A DNA stretch of 64,000 nt from DAIDKA01 sp963708865 (GTDB lineage: Bacteria > Pseudomonadota > Gammaproteobacteria > Steroidobacterales > Steroidobacteraceae), in contig CAVPUC010000004.1 of assembly GCA_963708865.1 (NCBI GenBank), positions 868,001 through 932,000 on the forward strand, in the 5' to 3' direction. Both the position numbers and the translations under genes were made by a program. Each line of letters starts with the position of its first letter. Position 1 is the first letter of the stretch. Below the pieces are notes generated by a model. That model did not search any database and was not told the DNA's origin. It saw only the letters and a program-made list of their open reading frames with translations. Positions 10,074 through 18,786 of this stretch are shown here, one piece after another.

Positions 10074-11417
10074 ATGCTCGAAAAACTCGTCATCGCCAAT
10101 CGCGGCGAAATAGCGCTGCGCATCCTGCGCGCCTGCAAAGAACTGGGCATCAAGACCGTCGCCGTGCATTCCACGGCCGACTACAGCCTCAAGCACGTCC
10201 TGCTCGCCGATGAAAGCGTGTGCATCGGGCCGCCGGCCTCGCAGCTGAGCTACCTGAACATGCCGGCGATCATCAGCGCGGCCGAAGTGACCGACGCCGG
10301 CGCCATCCACCCGGGCTATGGGTTCTTGTCCGAGAACGCGGACTTCGCCGAACGCGTCGAGAACAGCGGCTTCATCTTCGTCGGCCCCAAGGCCGAGACC
10401 ATCCGCCTGATGGGGGACAAGGTTTCCGCCATTCGCGTGATGAAGGGCTACGGGGTGCCCTGTGTACCCGGTTCGGACGGCCCGCTGGGACCCGAGGCGG
10501 AAGAGAACCTGCGCATCGCCCGGGATATCGGCTATCCGGTGATCATCAAAGCCTCCGGCGGCGGCGGCGGCCGTGGCATGCGCGTGGTGCACACCGAAGC
10601 GTCGCTGCTCAACGCCATCAATATCACCAAGGCCGAGGCGCTCGCCGCGTTCAACAACGACCAGGTCTACATGGAGAAATTCCTGGAGCGGCCGCGGCAT
10701 ATCGAATTCCAGGTGCTGGCGGACGGTCAGGGCAATGTCATTCATCTGGGCGAGCGCGACTGCTCCATGCAGCGCCGCCACCAGAAGGTCATCGAGGAGG
10801 CACCCGCCCCGGGCATCACCGCCCGGCAGCGCAAGATCATGGGCGAGCGCTGCATCGACGCCGTGCGCTCGGTCGGCTACCGCAGCGCCGGTACGCTCGA
10901 ATTCCTCTACCAGGATGGCGAGTTTTACTTCATCGAGATGAACACTCGCATCCAGGTGGAGCACCCGGTGACGGAGGCGATCACGGGAATCGATCTGGTG
11001 AAGGCGCAACTGCTGATTGCCGCCGGCGAGAAGCTGCCCTACACCCAGGGGGATGTGCAGATCCGCGGCCACGCGATCGAATGCCGCATCAATGCCGAAG
11101 ATGCCAAGACCTTCATGCCCTCCCCGGGGCCGATCCGTCTGTGGCACCCGCCTGGCGGCCCCGGCGTGCGCATCGACAGCCACGTCTACTCCGGCTACAA
11201 CGTGCCGCCCAACTACGACTCGCTGATCGGCAAGGTGATCACCCACGCCGAGACGCGCGAGGCGGCGATCGCGCGCATGAAGAACGCGCTGGGCGAGATG
11301 GTCATCGAAGGCATCAAGACCAACATCGCGCTGCACCAGGAAATCTTCAATCACCAGGCGTTCGGCGCCGGCGGCCAGGACATCCATTACCTGGAGAGGC
11401 GCCTGGGGCTGCGCTGA
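10074..11417 (+). CDS. accC: Biotin carboxylase subunit of acetyl-CoA carboxylase
   Basis: ATP-dependent carboxylation of biotin on AccB, the first half-reaction of malonyl-CoA synthesis. Its 447 residues hold the N-terminal domain (KLVIANRGEIALRILRAC), the ATP-grasp glycine loop (KASGGGGGRGMRVV), the MEKFLERPRHIEFQ motif and the active-site EMNTRIQVEHPVTE. The order accB-accC-prmA matches that of many gammaproteobacteria. Confidence 0.99.
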   Translation: MLEKLVIANRGEIALRILRACKELGIKTVAVHSTADYSLKHVLLADESVCIGPPASQLSYLNMPAIISAAEVTDAGAIHPGYGFLSENADFAERVENSGFIFVGPKAETIRLMGDKVSAIRVMKGYGVPCVPGSDGPLGPEAEENLRIARDIGYPVIIKASGGGGGRGMRVVHTEASLLNAINITKAEALAAFNNDQVYMEKFLERPRHIEFQVLADGQGNVIHLGERDCSMQRRHQKVIEEAPAPGITARQRKIMGERCIDAVRSVGYRSAGTLEFLYQDGEFYFIEMNTRIQVEHPVTEAITGIDLVKAQLLIAAGEKLPYTQGDVQIRGHAIECRINAEDAKTFMPSPGPIRLWHPPGGPGVRIDSHVYSGYNVPPNYDSLIGKVITHAETREAAIARMKNALGEMVIEGIKTNIALHQEIFNHQAFGAGGQDIHYLERRLGLR

Positions 11418-11422
11418 AGGCC

Positions 11423-12301
11423 ATGCCGTTTCTGGAACTGACCCTGGAGCTGCAGGGACTGGCCCCGCAGACGGCCGAAGAGGCGATATTTGATTTGGGC
11501 GCGCTGTCGGTCACGTTGACGGACAGTCGCGATGATGCCGTCCTTGAGCCCGCGCCGGGCGAGATACGCCTGTGGCCCGCCACCCGCCTGCAGGCGCTGT
11601 TCCTCGACGGCACCGACGCCGGTGCCGTGAGCGGCGCGCTCGCCCAGCGGCTGGGCGTGGATCGCAGCCGTATCCAACCGCGCATCATCGAAGATCGGCG
11701 CTGGGAGCGCGAATGGCTCAAGGACTTCCACGCCATGCGTTTCGGCGCGCGCCTGTGGGTGTGTCCGGGTCACGAAGTGGTGACGGATCCGGCCGCGGTC
11801 GTGGTGCTGCTGGATCCGGGCCTGGCCTTCGGCACGGGGACCCACGCCACCACCGCGATGTGCCTGGAATGGCTCGATGCGCATTGTCCGCGCGGCGCTC
11901 GGGTCATCGATTTTGGCTGTGGCTCCGGCATTCTTGCGATCGCGGCCCTGAAGCTGGGTGCCGAGCGGGCCTGGTGTCACGACATCGATCCGCAGGCGCT
12001 GCTCGCCACGGCCCAGAATGCGCAGGCGAACCGTGTGGCGGACGCCACGGTGATCTGCGCGACCGCGGCCGAACTGCCCGCCGCGGTGGACGTGCTGTTG
12101 GCCAACATTCTGTCCGGTCCACTCTGCGCGCTTGCCGAATCATTCGCCTCGCTGGTGCGCCCCGGCGGTCACGTCATTCTTTCGGGTCTCATGGCGCACC
12201 AGGCAGCGGAGGTGACAGCGGCCTACGACGCATGGTTTGATACCAGCCCGATTGCGGTGCGCGAAGATTGGGTTGCATTGCATGCCGTGCGCCGCGTTTA
12301 G
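11423..12301 (+). CDS. prmA: Ribosomal protein L11 methyltransferase
   Basis: Trimethylates L11 using S-adenosylmethionine. The start MPFLELTLELQGL lies five bases after accC and gives 292 residues. The N-terminal substrate-recognition domain includes EDRRWEREWLKDFHAMRFG. The catalytic domain holds GLAFGTGTHATT, the SAM-binding VIDFGCGSGILAIAAL and the LLANILSGPL motif that positions the target amine. It is part of the aroQ-accBC-prmA run. Confidence 0.98.
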   Translation: MPFLELTLELQGLAPQTAEEAIFDLGALSVTLTDSRDDAVLEPAPGEIRLWPATRLQALFLDGTDAGAVSGALAQRLGVDRSRIQPRIIEDRRWEREWLKDFHAMRFGARLWVCPGHEVVTDPAAVVVLLDPGLAFGTGTHATTAMCLEWLDAHCPRGARVIDFGCGSGILAIAALKLGAERAWCHDIDPQALLATAQNAQANRVADATVICATAAELPAAVDVLLANILSGPLCALAESFASLVRPGGHVILSGLMAHQAAEVTAAYDAWFDTSPIAVREDWVALHAVRRV

Positions 12302-12337
12302 CGGCCCGGCACGGAGCGCCTAGGACCGAACGCCGGT

Positions 12338-13552
12338 ATGTTCACCGTCTGCTTCAAGTGCAACCTGCGGCTCACCGTCACCGCGACCGACCTGCGCGCG
12401 GCGCAGGGCTACGTGCGATGCGGCCGCTGCCACAACGTCTTCAATGCGCTCGCGGCACTGGCGGATGATCCCGCACGGGCGCAGGCCGAGGCCCCCGCTG
12501 CGGCGCAGCCAAACGGCCCGGCGCTGACGCCGCCCGAGCCTCCGGCCCCGGAACCTGCCGCGCCGCGGGTGGCGGAAGACTTCAGCTCGACAGACCCCTC
12601 TCTGGAATTCAATCCGGCATCGACCAACATCAACGAGGTGTTCATCGAGGCAACCCGCGGGGATCGCACCGGCACTTTTGAGTCCATCATTCTGGTCGGT
12701 GACGACGCCCCGGGCGCCGCCGAACCTTTCGATGAGGAGCCGGTCCGGGCGCCACCGGCACCCTCGGCGCCCGCCTTCGAGCCCGTTGCGCGCATCTCAG
12801 AGCCTCCGCCTCCTCCGCCGCTGCCGCCGCAGGAGGAGGAGGAAATTCCGTTCATGAGCACCTGGTCCAGCGCGCCCGTGAGCCGCCTCGCGCAGGGGTC
12901 GGCCGTCAGCGCGGCCGCGGGCCGCGATCTGGCAGCTGCCGTCCGCGCCCCTGAGCCCGTCGCGACCGCCGCTGAACCGCAAGACCCAGCGCCCGAGCTG
13001 GTCCTGCTCGATGCGAGTCGTGCAACGGCTCGCGCTCCGCGATGGGCGCAGCAAGGCGCCGTGGCGCTCTTGATCCTGTGCCTGATCGCGCAGCTAGTGC
13101 ATCACTATCGCGGCCCGCTGGCGCAGATCGCTGTGCTGCACCGCCCGCTCACGACGATGTATCAGGCCCTGAATCATCCGCTGGACCCGCACTGGGACGT
13201 GAGCCGCTATGAGATCCGGCAACTGGGCGCCTCAACGGACGGCACCGCCGCGGGTAACCTGATGGTGCGGGCCAGTATCAGCAATCGCGCGACCCGCGAT
13301 CAGCCGCTGCCGCTGTTGCGAGTGGTCATGCAGGACCGCTTCGGCAACCGCGTGGCCGCACGCGATCTGAAGCCCGCCGAGTACCTGGGCCGCGGCGCAC
13401 CACAGGTGAGCCTCATGGCCCCGGGACAGCGCGTGGACGTACAGGTGGTGTTCCGGGATCCGGGACAGGCCGCCACCGGCTTCGAGATCGACGCCTGCAT
13501 CGCCGGGCATGCGCGCACCGTCACCTGCGCCAACGATCCCGCCGCCCACTGA
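12338..13552 (+). CDS. Zinc-ribbon membrane protein with DUF3426 domain
   Basis: A 404-residue protein. An MJ0042-type zinc ribbon opens it (FTVCFKCNLRL, then VRCGRCHNVFNAL). About 200 residues of Pro/Ala/Glu-rich low-complexity sequence follow, then one membrane helix (VALLILCLIAQLVHHY) and a C-terminal DUF3426 domain. The zinc ribbon faces the cytoplasm if the helix is the only one. The same family commonly follows prmA in gamma- and betaproteobacteria, but its function is not known. The stop overlaps the dusB start by one base. Confidence 0.88.
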   Translation: MFTVCFKCNLRLTVTATDLRAAQGYVRCGRCHNVFNALAALADDPARAQAEAPAAAQPNGPALTPPEPPAPEPAAPRVAEDFSSTDPSLEFNPASTNINEVFIEATRGDRTGTFESIILVGDDAPGAAEPFDEEPVRAPPAPSAPAFEPVARISEPPPPPPLPPQEEEEIPFMSTWSSAPVSRLAQGSAVSAAAGRDLAAAVRAPEPVATAAEPQDPAPELVLLDASRATARAPRWAQQGAVALLILCLIAQLVHHYRGPLAQIAVLHRPLTTMYQALNHPLDPHWDVSRYEIRQLGASTDGTAAGNLMVRASISNRATRDQPLPLLRVVMQDRFGNRVAARDLKPAEYLGRGAPQVSLMAPGQRVDVQVVFRDPGQAATGFEIDACIAGHARTVTCANDPAAH

Positions 13553-14631
13553 TGCGCCCGCCGGTGCAGATTGGTCCGTGGCAACTGCCGACACGCGCGG
13601 TGCTGGCGCCCATGGCCGGGGTCACGGATCGCCCGTTCCGCATCCTCGCCCGCAAATTCGGCGCGGGATTGGCTGCCTCCGAAATGCTCACCAGCGATAC
13701 GAGCCTGTGGCACACGCCCAAGTCAAGGCATCGGCTGGATCACACCGGTGAGCCGGAGCCACGGGTGGTGCAGCTGGCCGGCGCCGAGCCTGCGATCATC
13801 GCCCAAGCCGCGCGACTCAACGTGGAGATGGGCGCGCAGATCATCGACATCAACATGGGCTGCCCCGCCAAGAAGGTTTGCGGTCGCTCCTGCGGGTCGG
13901 CGCTGCTGCGCGATGAGCCGCTGGTCGCGGCGATCCTGGATGCGGTGGTGCGGGCGGTCAGCGTGCCAGTAACGCTCAAGATTCGCACCGGCTGGGACCG
14001 CGACAGCATCAATGGCGTGCGAATTGCACAGCTGGCAGAAAGTCACGGCATTCAGTCGCTTGCCGTGCACGGACGCACGCGCGCCGACCGTTATGCAGGT
14101 GAGGCCGAGTACGACACCATCCGCAATATCAAATCCCAGGTACGAATTCCAGTGTTCGCCAATGGTGATATTGATTCACCGCAGAAGGCGCACGCAGTAC
14201 TTGCAAACACCGGCGCTGACGGAGTAATGATCGGGCGCGCGAGCCACGGTGCACCGTGGATTTTTCGCGATGTCAACGCCTTGCTAAATGGTGAGAAGCC
14301 GCCCGATGCACTGGCGCCGCACGAGCTGCGTGATATTATTCTCGAGCATCTGGCTTCTCTGTATGGCTTCTACGGTGAAGCATCGGGAGTCCGGATCGCA
14401 CGCAAACATATAAGCTGGTATTGCGACCGACTTTCCGTCCCGGAAAGTATCCGGCGAGCATTGCTGGCTGCAGGGAACACGGTCGAACAGTTCGGGCTGG
14501 CTGAGAATCACTTTGATGGGTGGGCCGAAGCGGATCGGGCCGCCGTCAGCTGTGGAACGCGGTCGGGGAGCGCACATGGTAGTCAGGAAGAATGGTCGGA
14601 CCCGCATCGCCAGTACTGCGAGGTCCAATAG
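13552..14631 (+). CDS. dusB: tRNA-dihydrouridine synthase B
   Basis: A flavoprotein that reduces uridine to dihydrouridine in tRNA D-loops. Clear family blocks: LAPMAGVTDRPFR, EMLTSDTSLWHT, INMGCPAKKVCGRSCGSAL with the catalytic Cys, LAVHGRTRADRYAGEA, VFANGDIDSP and GVMIGRASHGAPW. At 359 residues it is about 35 longer than the E. coli protein. The extra tail has no recognisable homology and overlaps the start of fis by 56 bases, so a small late frame error near the 3' end is possible. The dusB-fis order is the classical operon. Confidence 0.95.
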   Translation: MRPPVQIGPWQLPTRAVLAPMAGVTDRPFRILARKFGAGLAASEMLTSDTSLWHTPKSRHRLDHTGEPEPRVVQLAGAEPAIIAQAARLNVEMGAQIIDINMGCPAKKVCGRSCGSALLRDEPLVAAILDAVVRAVSVPVTLKIRTGWDRDSINGVRIAQLAESHGIQSLAVHGRTRADRYAGEAEYDTIRNIKSQVRIPVFANGDIDSPQKAHAVLANTGADGVMIGRASHGAPWIFRDVNALLNGEKPPDALAPHELRDIILEHLASLYGFYGEASGVRIARKHISWYCDRLSVPESIRRALLAAGNTVEQFGLAENHFDGWAEADRAAVSCGTRSGSAHGSQEEWSDPHRQYCEVQ

Positions 14632-14866
14632 CAAGGATCTGCCCCTGCGCACCCACACTGAACGGGCCCTCATTGATTACTTCGCCAGCCTCAACGGCCA
14701 TCGTCCGGCGCACCTGTATGACCTGGTGCTGCGTGAAGTCGAGGAGCCGCTGCTGAAGGCGGTGCTCGACTACACCGAGGGCAACCAGGTCCGGGCTGCC
14801 GATATTCTCGGCATCAACCGCGGGACCTTGCGCAAGAAGCTGCGGCTGCACGGCATCGCCGGCTGA
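14576..14866 (+). CDS. fis: DNA-binding protein Fis
   Basis: A small nucleoid protein and regulator of rRNA transcription and site-specific recombination. The C-terminal half matches Fis closely: HLYDLVLREVEEPLLKAVLDY, then GNQVRAADILGINRGTL, the helix-turn-helix ending RKKLRLHGI. The start at MVVRKNGRTR is chosen because GGGGAG lies five bases upstream and it yields 96 residues, close to the 98 of E. coli. A longer start 21 codons upstream has no such site. Cotranscribed with dusB. Confidence 0.95.
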   Translation: MVVRKNGRTRIASTARSNSKDLPLRTHTERALIDYFASLNGHRPAHLYDLVLREVEEPLLKAVLDYTEGNQVRAADILGINRGTLRKKLRLHGIAG

Positions 14867-14912
14867 TATACCTGCCACGCTGCCCGTTGGGGCCGCGGGA
14901 GACCGACCTTCC

Positions 14913-16493
14913 ATGCTGCAACCTGTGCGACGGGCGCTGATTTCCGTGTCCGACAAGACCGGCATCACGGAGCTGGCCCGTGCGCTCGCGGCGCTCGGCG
15001 TGGAAATCCTCTCGACCGGGGGCACGGCGCGCCTGCTGCGCGATGCGGGGCTGCCGGTGCGCGAGGTTGCCGACTACACCGGCTTCCCGGAAATGATGGA
15101 CGGGCGCATCAAGACACTGCATCCGAAGATCCACGGCGGATTGCTGGGCCGTCGCGGCATCGATGATGCGGCCATGGCCGAGCATCAGATCGCGCCCATC
15201 GATCTACTCATCGTCAATCTCTATCCGTTTGCCAGCGCCGTCGCCCGGCCCGACTGCAGCTACGCGGAAGGCATCGAGAACATCGACATCGGCGGACCGG
15301 CGATGTTGCGCGGCGCCGCCAAGAACCACGAATTCGTCACCGTCGTGGTCGATCCGCTCGACTACCCGCGACTGCTCGGCGAACTGACCGCTCACCAGGG
15401 GCACACCACATTCGAACTGCGCGCGGCGCTCGCCGCCAGCGCCTACGCGCACACGGCGCAGCTACGACAGCATGATCGCGCAATGGCTCATGCGGCAGCA
15501 GCGCATGATGCCGCTGAGCTTTCCGCCGACACTGCCGCTGGTGTTTGAGAAGGTCCAGGATCTGCGCTACGGCGAGAATCCGCATCAGCAGGCCGCTTTC
15601 TACCGGCCGGCCGGCAGTGCCGCCTTGGGTCTTGCGGCGGCGCGCACGCTGCAGGGCAAGGAGCTGTCCTTCAACAACATTGCGGATGCCGATACCGCCA
15701 TCGAGTGCGTGCGGCAATTCGCCCAGGCGGCCTGCGTCATCGTCAAACACGCCAATCCCTGCGGCGTTGCCGAGGCCGGCACGCTCGCGGCGGCGTATGA
15801 GGCGGCATATCGGACCGATCCGGTTTCGGCCTACGGCGGCATCATCGCCTTCAACCAGGAACTGGACGCCGCGACCGCGCGCAGCATCATCGGGCGGCAA
15901 TTCGCCGAAGTGATTGCGGCGCCGGCCGTCAGCGCGGCGGCGCGCGAGGTGTTCGCGCAGAAGCCGGACATCCGGGTACTGGTGGTGGCGCGGGCGGCCC
16001 AGGTGGACTAGCCGCGGCCGGCAGCGGCGATGTCGAGATGCGCAGCATCGCCGGTGGGCTGCTGGTGCAGACCAGCGATACCGCGCTCATCGACGATGCC
16101 GGCCTCAAGATCGTCACCCGCCGCGCGCCGACGGCGCAGGAACTGGCGGACCTCAGCTTCGCGTGGCGCGTGTGCAAGTTCGTAAAATCCAACGCCATCG
16201 TGGTGGCGCGCGATGGCGCGACTCTCGGTGTCGGCGCCGGCCAGATGAGCCGCGTGTATTCGACGCGAGTCGCGGCACTGAAGGCCGCAGATGAAAAGCT
16301 CGATATCGCAGGTTCGGTGCTGGCGTCGGATGCCTTCTTCCCGTTTCGCGACGGGCTCGAAGCCGCCGCCGGCCTGGGCGTGCGGGCCGTGATCCAGCCA
16401 GGCGGCTCCAAGCGCGATGCCGAGGTGATCGCGGCCGCCGATGAACACGACCTGGCCATGGTCTTCACCGGCATGCGTCATTTCCGGCATTGA
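14913..16493 (+). CDS. purH: AICAR transformylase / IMP cyclohydrolase (two frame breaks)
   Basis: Catalyses the last two steps of de novo IMP synthesis. The N-terminal cyclohydrolase (MGS-like) domain starts RRALISVSDKTGI and contains GRIKTLHPKIHGGLLGRR. The transformylase domain holds RYGENPHQQAAFYR, GKELSFNNIADAD, IVKHANPCGVA and a C-terminal AFFPFRDGLEAA. The frame shifts near 15461 (one extra base) and near 15990-16012 (one missing base). The two cancel, leaving a gene of 526 residues, the normal size. A purine gene with compensating single-base changes points to sequence error, not decay. It sits 12 bases before purD. Confidence 0.95.
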
Positions 16494-16505
16494 GAGAGCG
16501 CCGCC

Positions 16506-17798
16506 ATGAAGGTTCTGATCATCGGTGGCGGCGGCCGGGAGCATGCCCTGGCCTGGAAGTGCGCCGCCGAGGCCGGGGTCGATGAAGTCCTGGTCGCACC
16601 GGGCAACGCCGGCACCGCGGCCGAACCGCGCGTGCGCAATGTCGCGGTGGGCGCCGAGGATGTGGCGGGGCTGGTGGCGCTGGCGGTGGCGGAGCAAGTC
16701 GATCTGACGATCGTCGGACCCGAAGCGCCGCTGGTTGCGGGGGTCGTGGACGCCTTTGCCGCCCAAGGCCTGCAATGCTTCGGGCCCACCCGGCTGGGCG
16801 CGCGACTCGAAGGCTCCAAGGCTTTCTGCAAGGAATTCCTGCAGCGCCACCGCATCCCCACCGCCGCCTCCCGCACCTTCACCCACACCACGTTCGATCC
16901 GGCCTATGTGCGCTCACGACCGGTACCGCTGGTCGTGAAGGCGAGTGGCCTCGCCGCGGGCAAGGGCGTCATGATCGCGGCCAGTCATGATGAGGCGATC
17001 CGCGCCGCGCAGCAGATGTTCGGCGGCCAGTTCGGCGCCGCCGGCAACGTGGTGGTCATCGAAGACTTCCTCGAGGGCGAGGAAGTGAGCTTCATCGTCA
17101 TGGCCGACGGCACTCATGCGCTGGCGCTCGCGACCTCGCAGGACCACAAGCGGCTGCTGGATGGGGACCTGGGTCCGAATACCGGTGGCATGGGCGCCTA
17201 CTCGCCCGCGCCGATCGTCACGCCGGCGCTGCACGAGCGCATCATGTGCGAGGTCATCGAACCCACCCTGCGCGGCCTCAGCGCCGATGGCACGCCCTAC
17301 ACCGGGTTCCTGTACGCGGGCCTGATGATCGCTGCCGATGGCACCCCCAACGTGCTCGAGTACAACTGCCGCTTCGGCGATCCGGAGACTCAACCGGTGC
17401 TGTCGCGACTGCGCTCGGATCTGACCGGACTGTGCACGGCCGCACTGGCCGGCCGCCTCGATCGCGTGCGCGCCGCTTGGGATCCGCGTGCCGCCCTGGG
17501 CGTCGTGCTTGCCGCGGCCGGCTACCCGGAAACGGTTCGCAAGGGTGATGTGATCTGCGGGCTTGATGCCGCCGCTGCTTTGCCCGGCAAGGTGTTCCAC
17601 GCTGCCACGCGCCTGACCGGCGCCGGCGAGTCGCGCACCGTGACCACCGACGGCGGCCGCGTGCTGTGCGCGGTGGGCCTCGGGGATTCGGTCCGCGCCG
17701 CGCAGGCCGAAGCCTACGCCCTCGCGCAGCGCATCAGTTGGCCGGGAATGCAGTATCGGCGCGACATCGGCTATCGGGCGGTGGCACGGGAGTCCTAG
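16506..17798 (+). CDS. purD: Phosphoribosylamine-glycine ligase
   Basis: ATP-dependent ligation of glycine to phosphoribosylamine, an early step of purine synthesis. Its 430 residues hold the N-terminal VLIIGGGGREHALAWK, VGPEAPLVAGVVDAF, the ATP-grasp region VVKASGLAAGKGVMIA and LATSQDHKRLLDGDLGPN, and LEYNCRFGDPETQ. purH-purD adjacency is conserved. The stop overlaps the stop of the convergent outer-membrane gene by four bases. Confidence 0.98.
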   Translation: MKVLIIGGGGREHALAWKCAAEAGVDEVLVAPGNAGTAAEPRVRNVAVGAEDVAGLVALAVAEQVDLTIVGPEAPLVAGVVDAFAAQGLQCFGPTRLGARLEGSKAFCKEFLQRHRIPTAASRTFTHTTFDPAYVRSRPVPLVVKASGLAAGKGVMIAASHDEAIRAAQQMFGGQFGAAGNVVVIEDFLEGEEVSFIVMADGTHALALATSQDHKRLLDGDLGPNTGGMGAYSPAPIVTPALHERIMCEVIEPTLRGLSADGTPYTGFLYAGLMIAADGTPNVLEYNCRFGDPETQPVLSRLRSDLTGLCTAALAGRLDRVRAAWDPRAALGVVLAAAGYPETVRKGDVICGLDAAAALPGKVFHAATRLTGAGESRTVTTDGGRVLCAVGLGDSVRAAQAEAYALAQRISWPGMQYRRDIGYRAVARES

Positions 17799-18649
17799 AA
17801 GCTCGCCCGCACGAAAAATTCAGGGCCGCGCAGGCTGATGCCCACCAGGCCCGGATCGGCGTCCGTCACCGATTCGAGTTTCAGCCGTACCATCGAGTAG
17901 CCTGCACCGATCGCGACATTCTGCGCCCAACGAAACTGTGCGTCGGCGTGAAAATCACTGAACTCCCCGGAGGTGCCGTTGCGCGCGGCGTGCAGATACT
18001 GGGCCAGTGCCGTCACCGAAAACCGGCGCGTGATCCGCCAGGCCGATTGCAGCGCGGGGGTCGGCAGCGCACCGGCAACCGAGGTCTCGTAACTGGCAAA
18101 GCGCGACGGCACATTGCCGCGCACGTCCAGATCCATGGCATGCACGCCTAAGCCTGCTGCCAATTCGAAACGATCGTTCTGGATGATGGCGTAGGTCCAG
18201 GTCAGACCCATGACGCGCCATAGGAGCGAGGTGCCCACCGAATCCCCGGCACTGAAGGTCTGGCTGCCGAACACCACCGGAGCGGTGAGCGTGGTCGTGC
18301 CGGACTGATCCAGTTCCAGATAGTCGACGGTGATGCGATTGCGATCACGCAACCGGAACATGAGTTCTACCGTGCCATCATTCTCCGCGGGTCGAAAGCC
18401 CAGATCCTTGGTCCCATTCAGCGGCGTGCCGCCCGCGGACTGGCCCGGCGGGTCGAGGCGCAGGTCGGTGTGGACCGTGTCATGAATGAAGCTCGCCCGC
18501 AGCGCGAAGCGATCGGTGATCGGACTGGGTGTCTGCGCATCGCCGGTGAAAAAATCATCCGCCGCGCGGGCGGGTGGCGCCGTGGCGATCGCCAAGCAGG
18601 TTAGCAGGCACAGGGCGAGCGGGGACCAGTCACGCTGCGAGTGGCTCAT
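17795..18649 (-). CDS. Putative outer-membrane beta-barrel protein
   Basis: A roughly 284-residue exported protein of unknown function. A signal peptide (LALCLLTCLAIATAPPARA) is followed by alternating polar and hydrophobic strands such as ELMFRLRDRNRITVDYLEL and AIGAGYSMVRLKLES. It ends FFVRASF, with the terminal Phe typical of barrels recognised by the BAM machine. The start at MSHSQRDW is preferred; a TTG four codons upstream is the alternative. No family was recognised. It faces away from purD and shares no operon. Confidence 0.65.
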   Translation of the reverse strand: MSHSQRDWSPLALCLLTCLAIATAPPARAADDFFTGDAQTPSPITDRFALRASFIHDTVHTDLRLDPPGQSAGGTPLNGTKDLGFRPAENDGTVELMFRLRDRNRITVDYLELDQSGTTTLTAPVVFGSQTFSAGDSVGTSLLWRVMGLTWTYAIIQNDRFELAAGLGVHAMDLDVRGNVPSRFASYETSVAGALPTPALQSAWRITRRFSVTALAQYLHAARNGTSGEFSDFHADAQFRWAQNVAIGAGYSMVRLKLESVTDADPGLVGISLRGPEFFVRASF

Positions 18650-18786
18650 GATTTGCGACAACGCTCCGCCGGATGAAGGCTCGCCGCATCATCCAACATG
18701 CGATCGGCCCGCGCCACAGTCGCAGCGTGGCGACGGTGGCACGGGTGCCTGTACATAACATCCAGGCTCCGCGCAGCCACTTCAGT

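Noticed and set aside
10220..11422. A long in-frame extension upstream of prmA
   Set aside because: It overlaps accC completely and is Arg/Gly/Ala-rich. The prmA product is complete from 11423.
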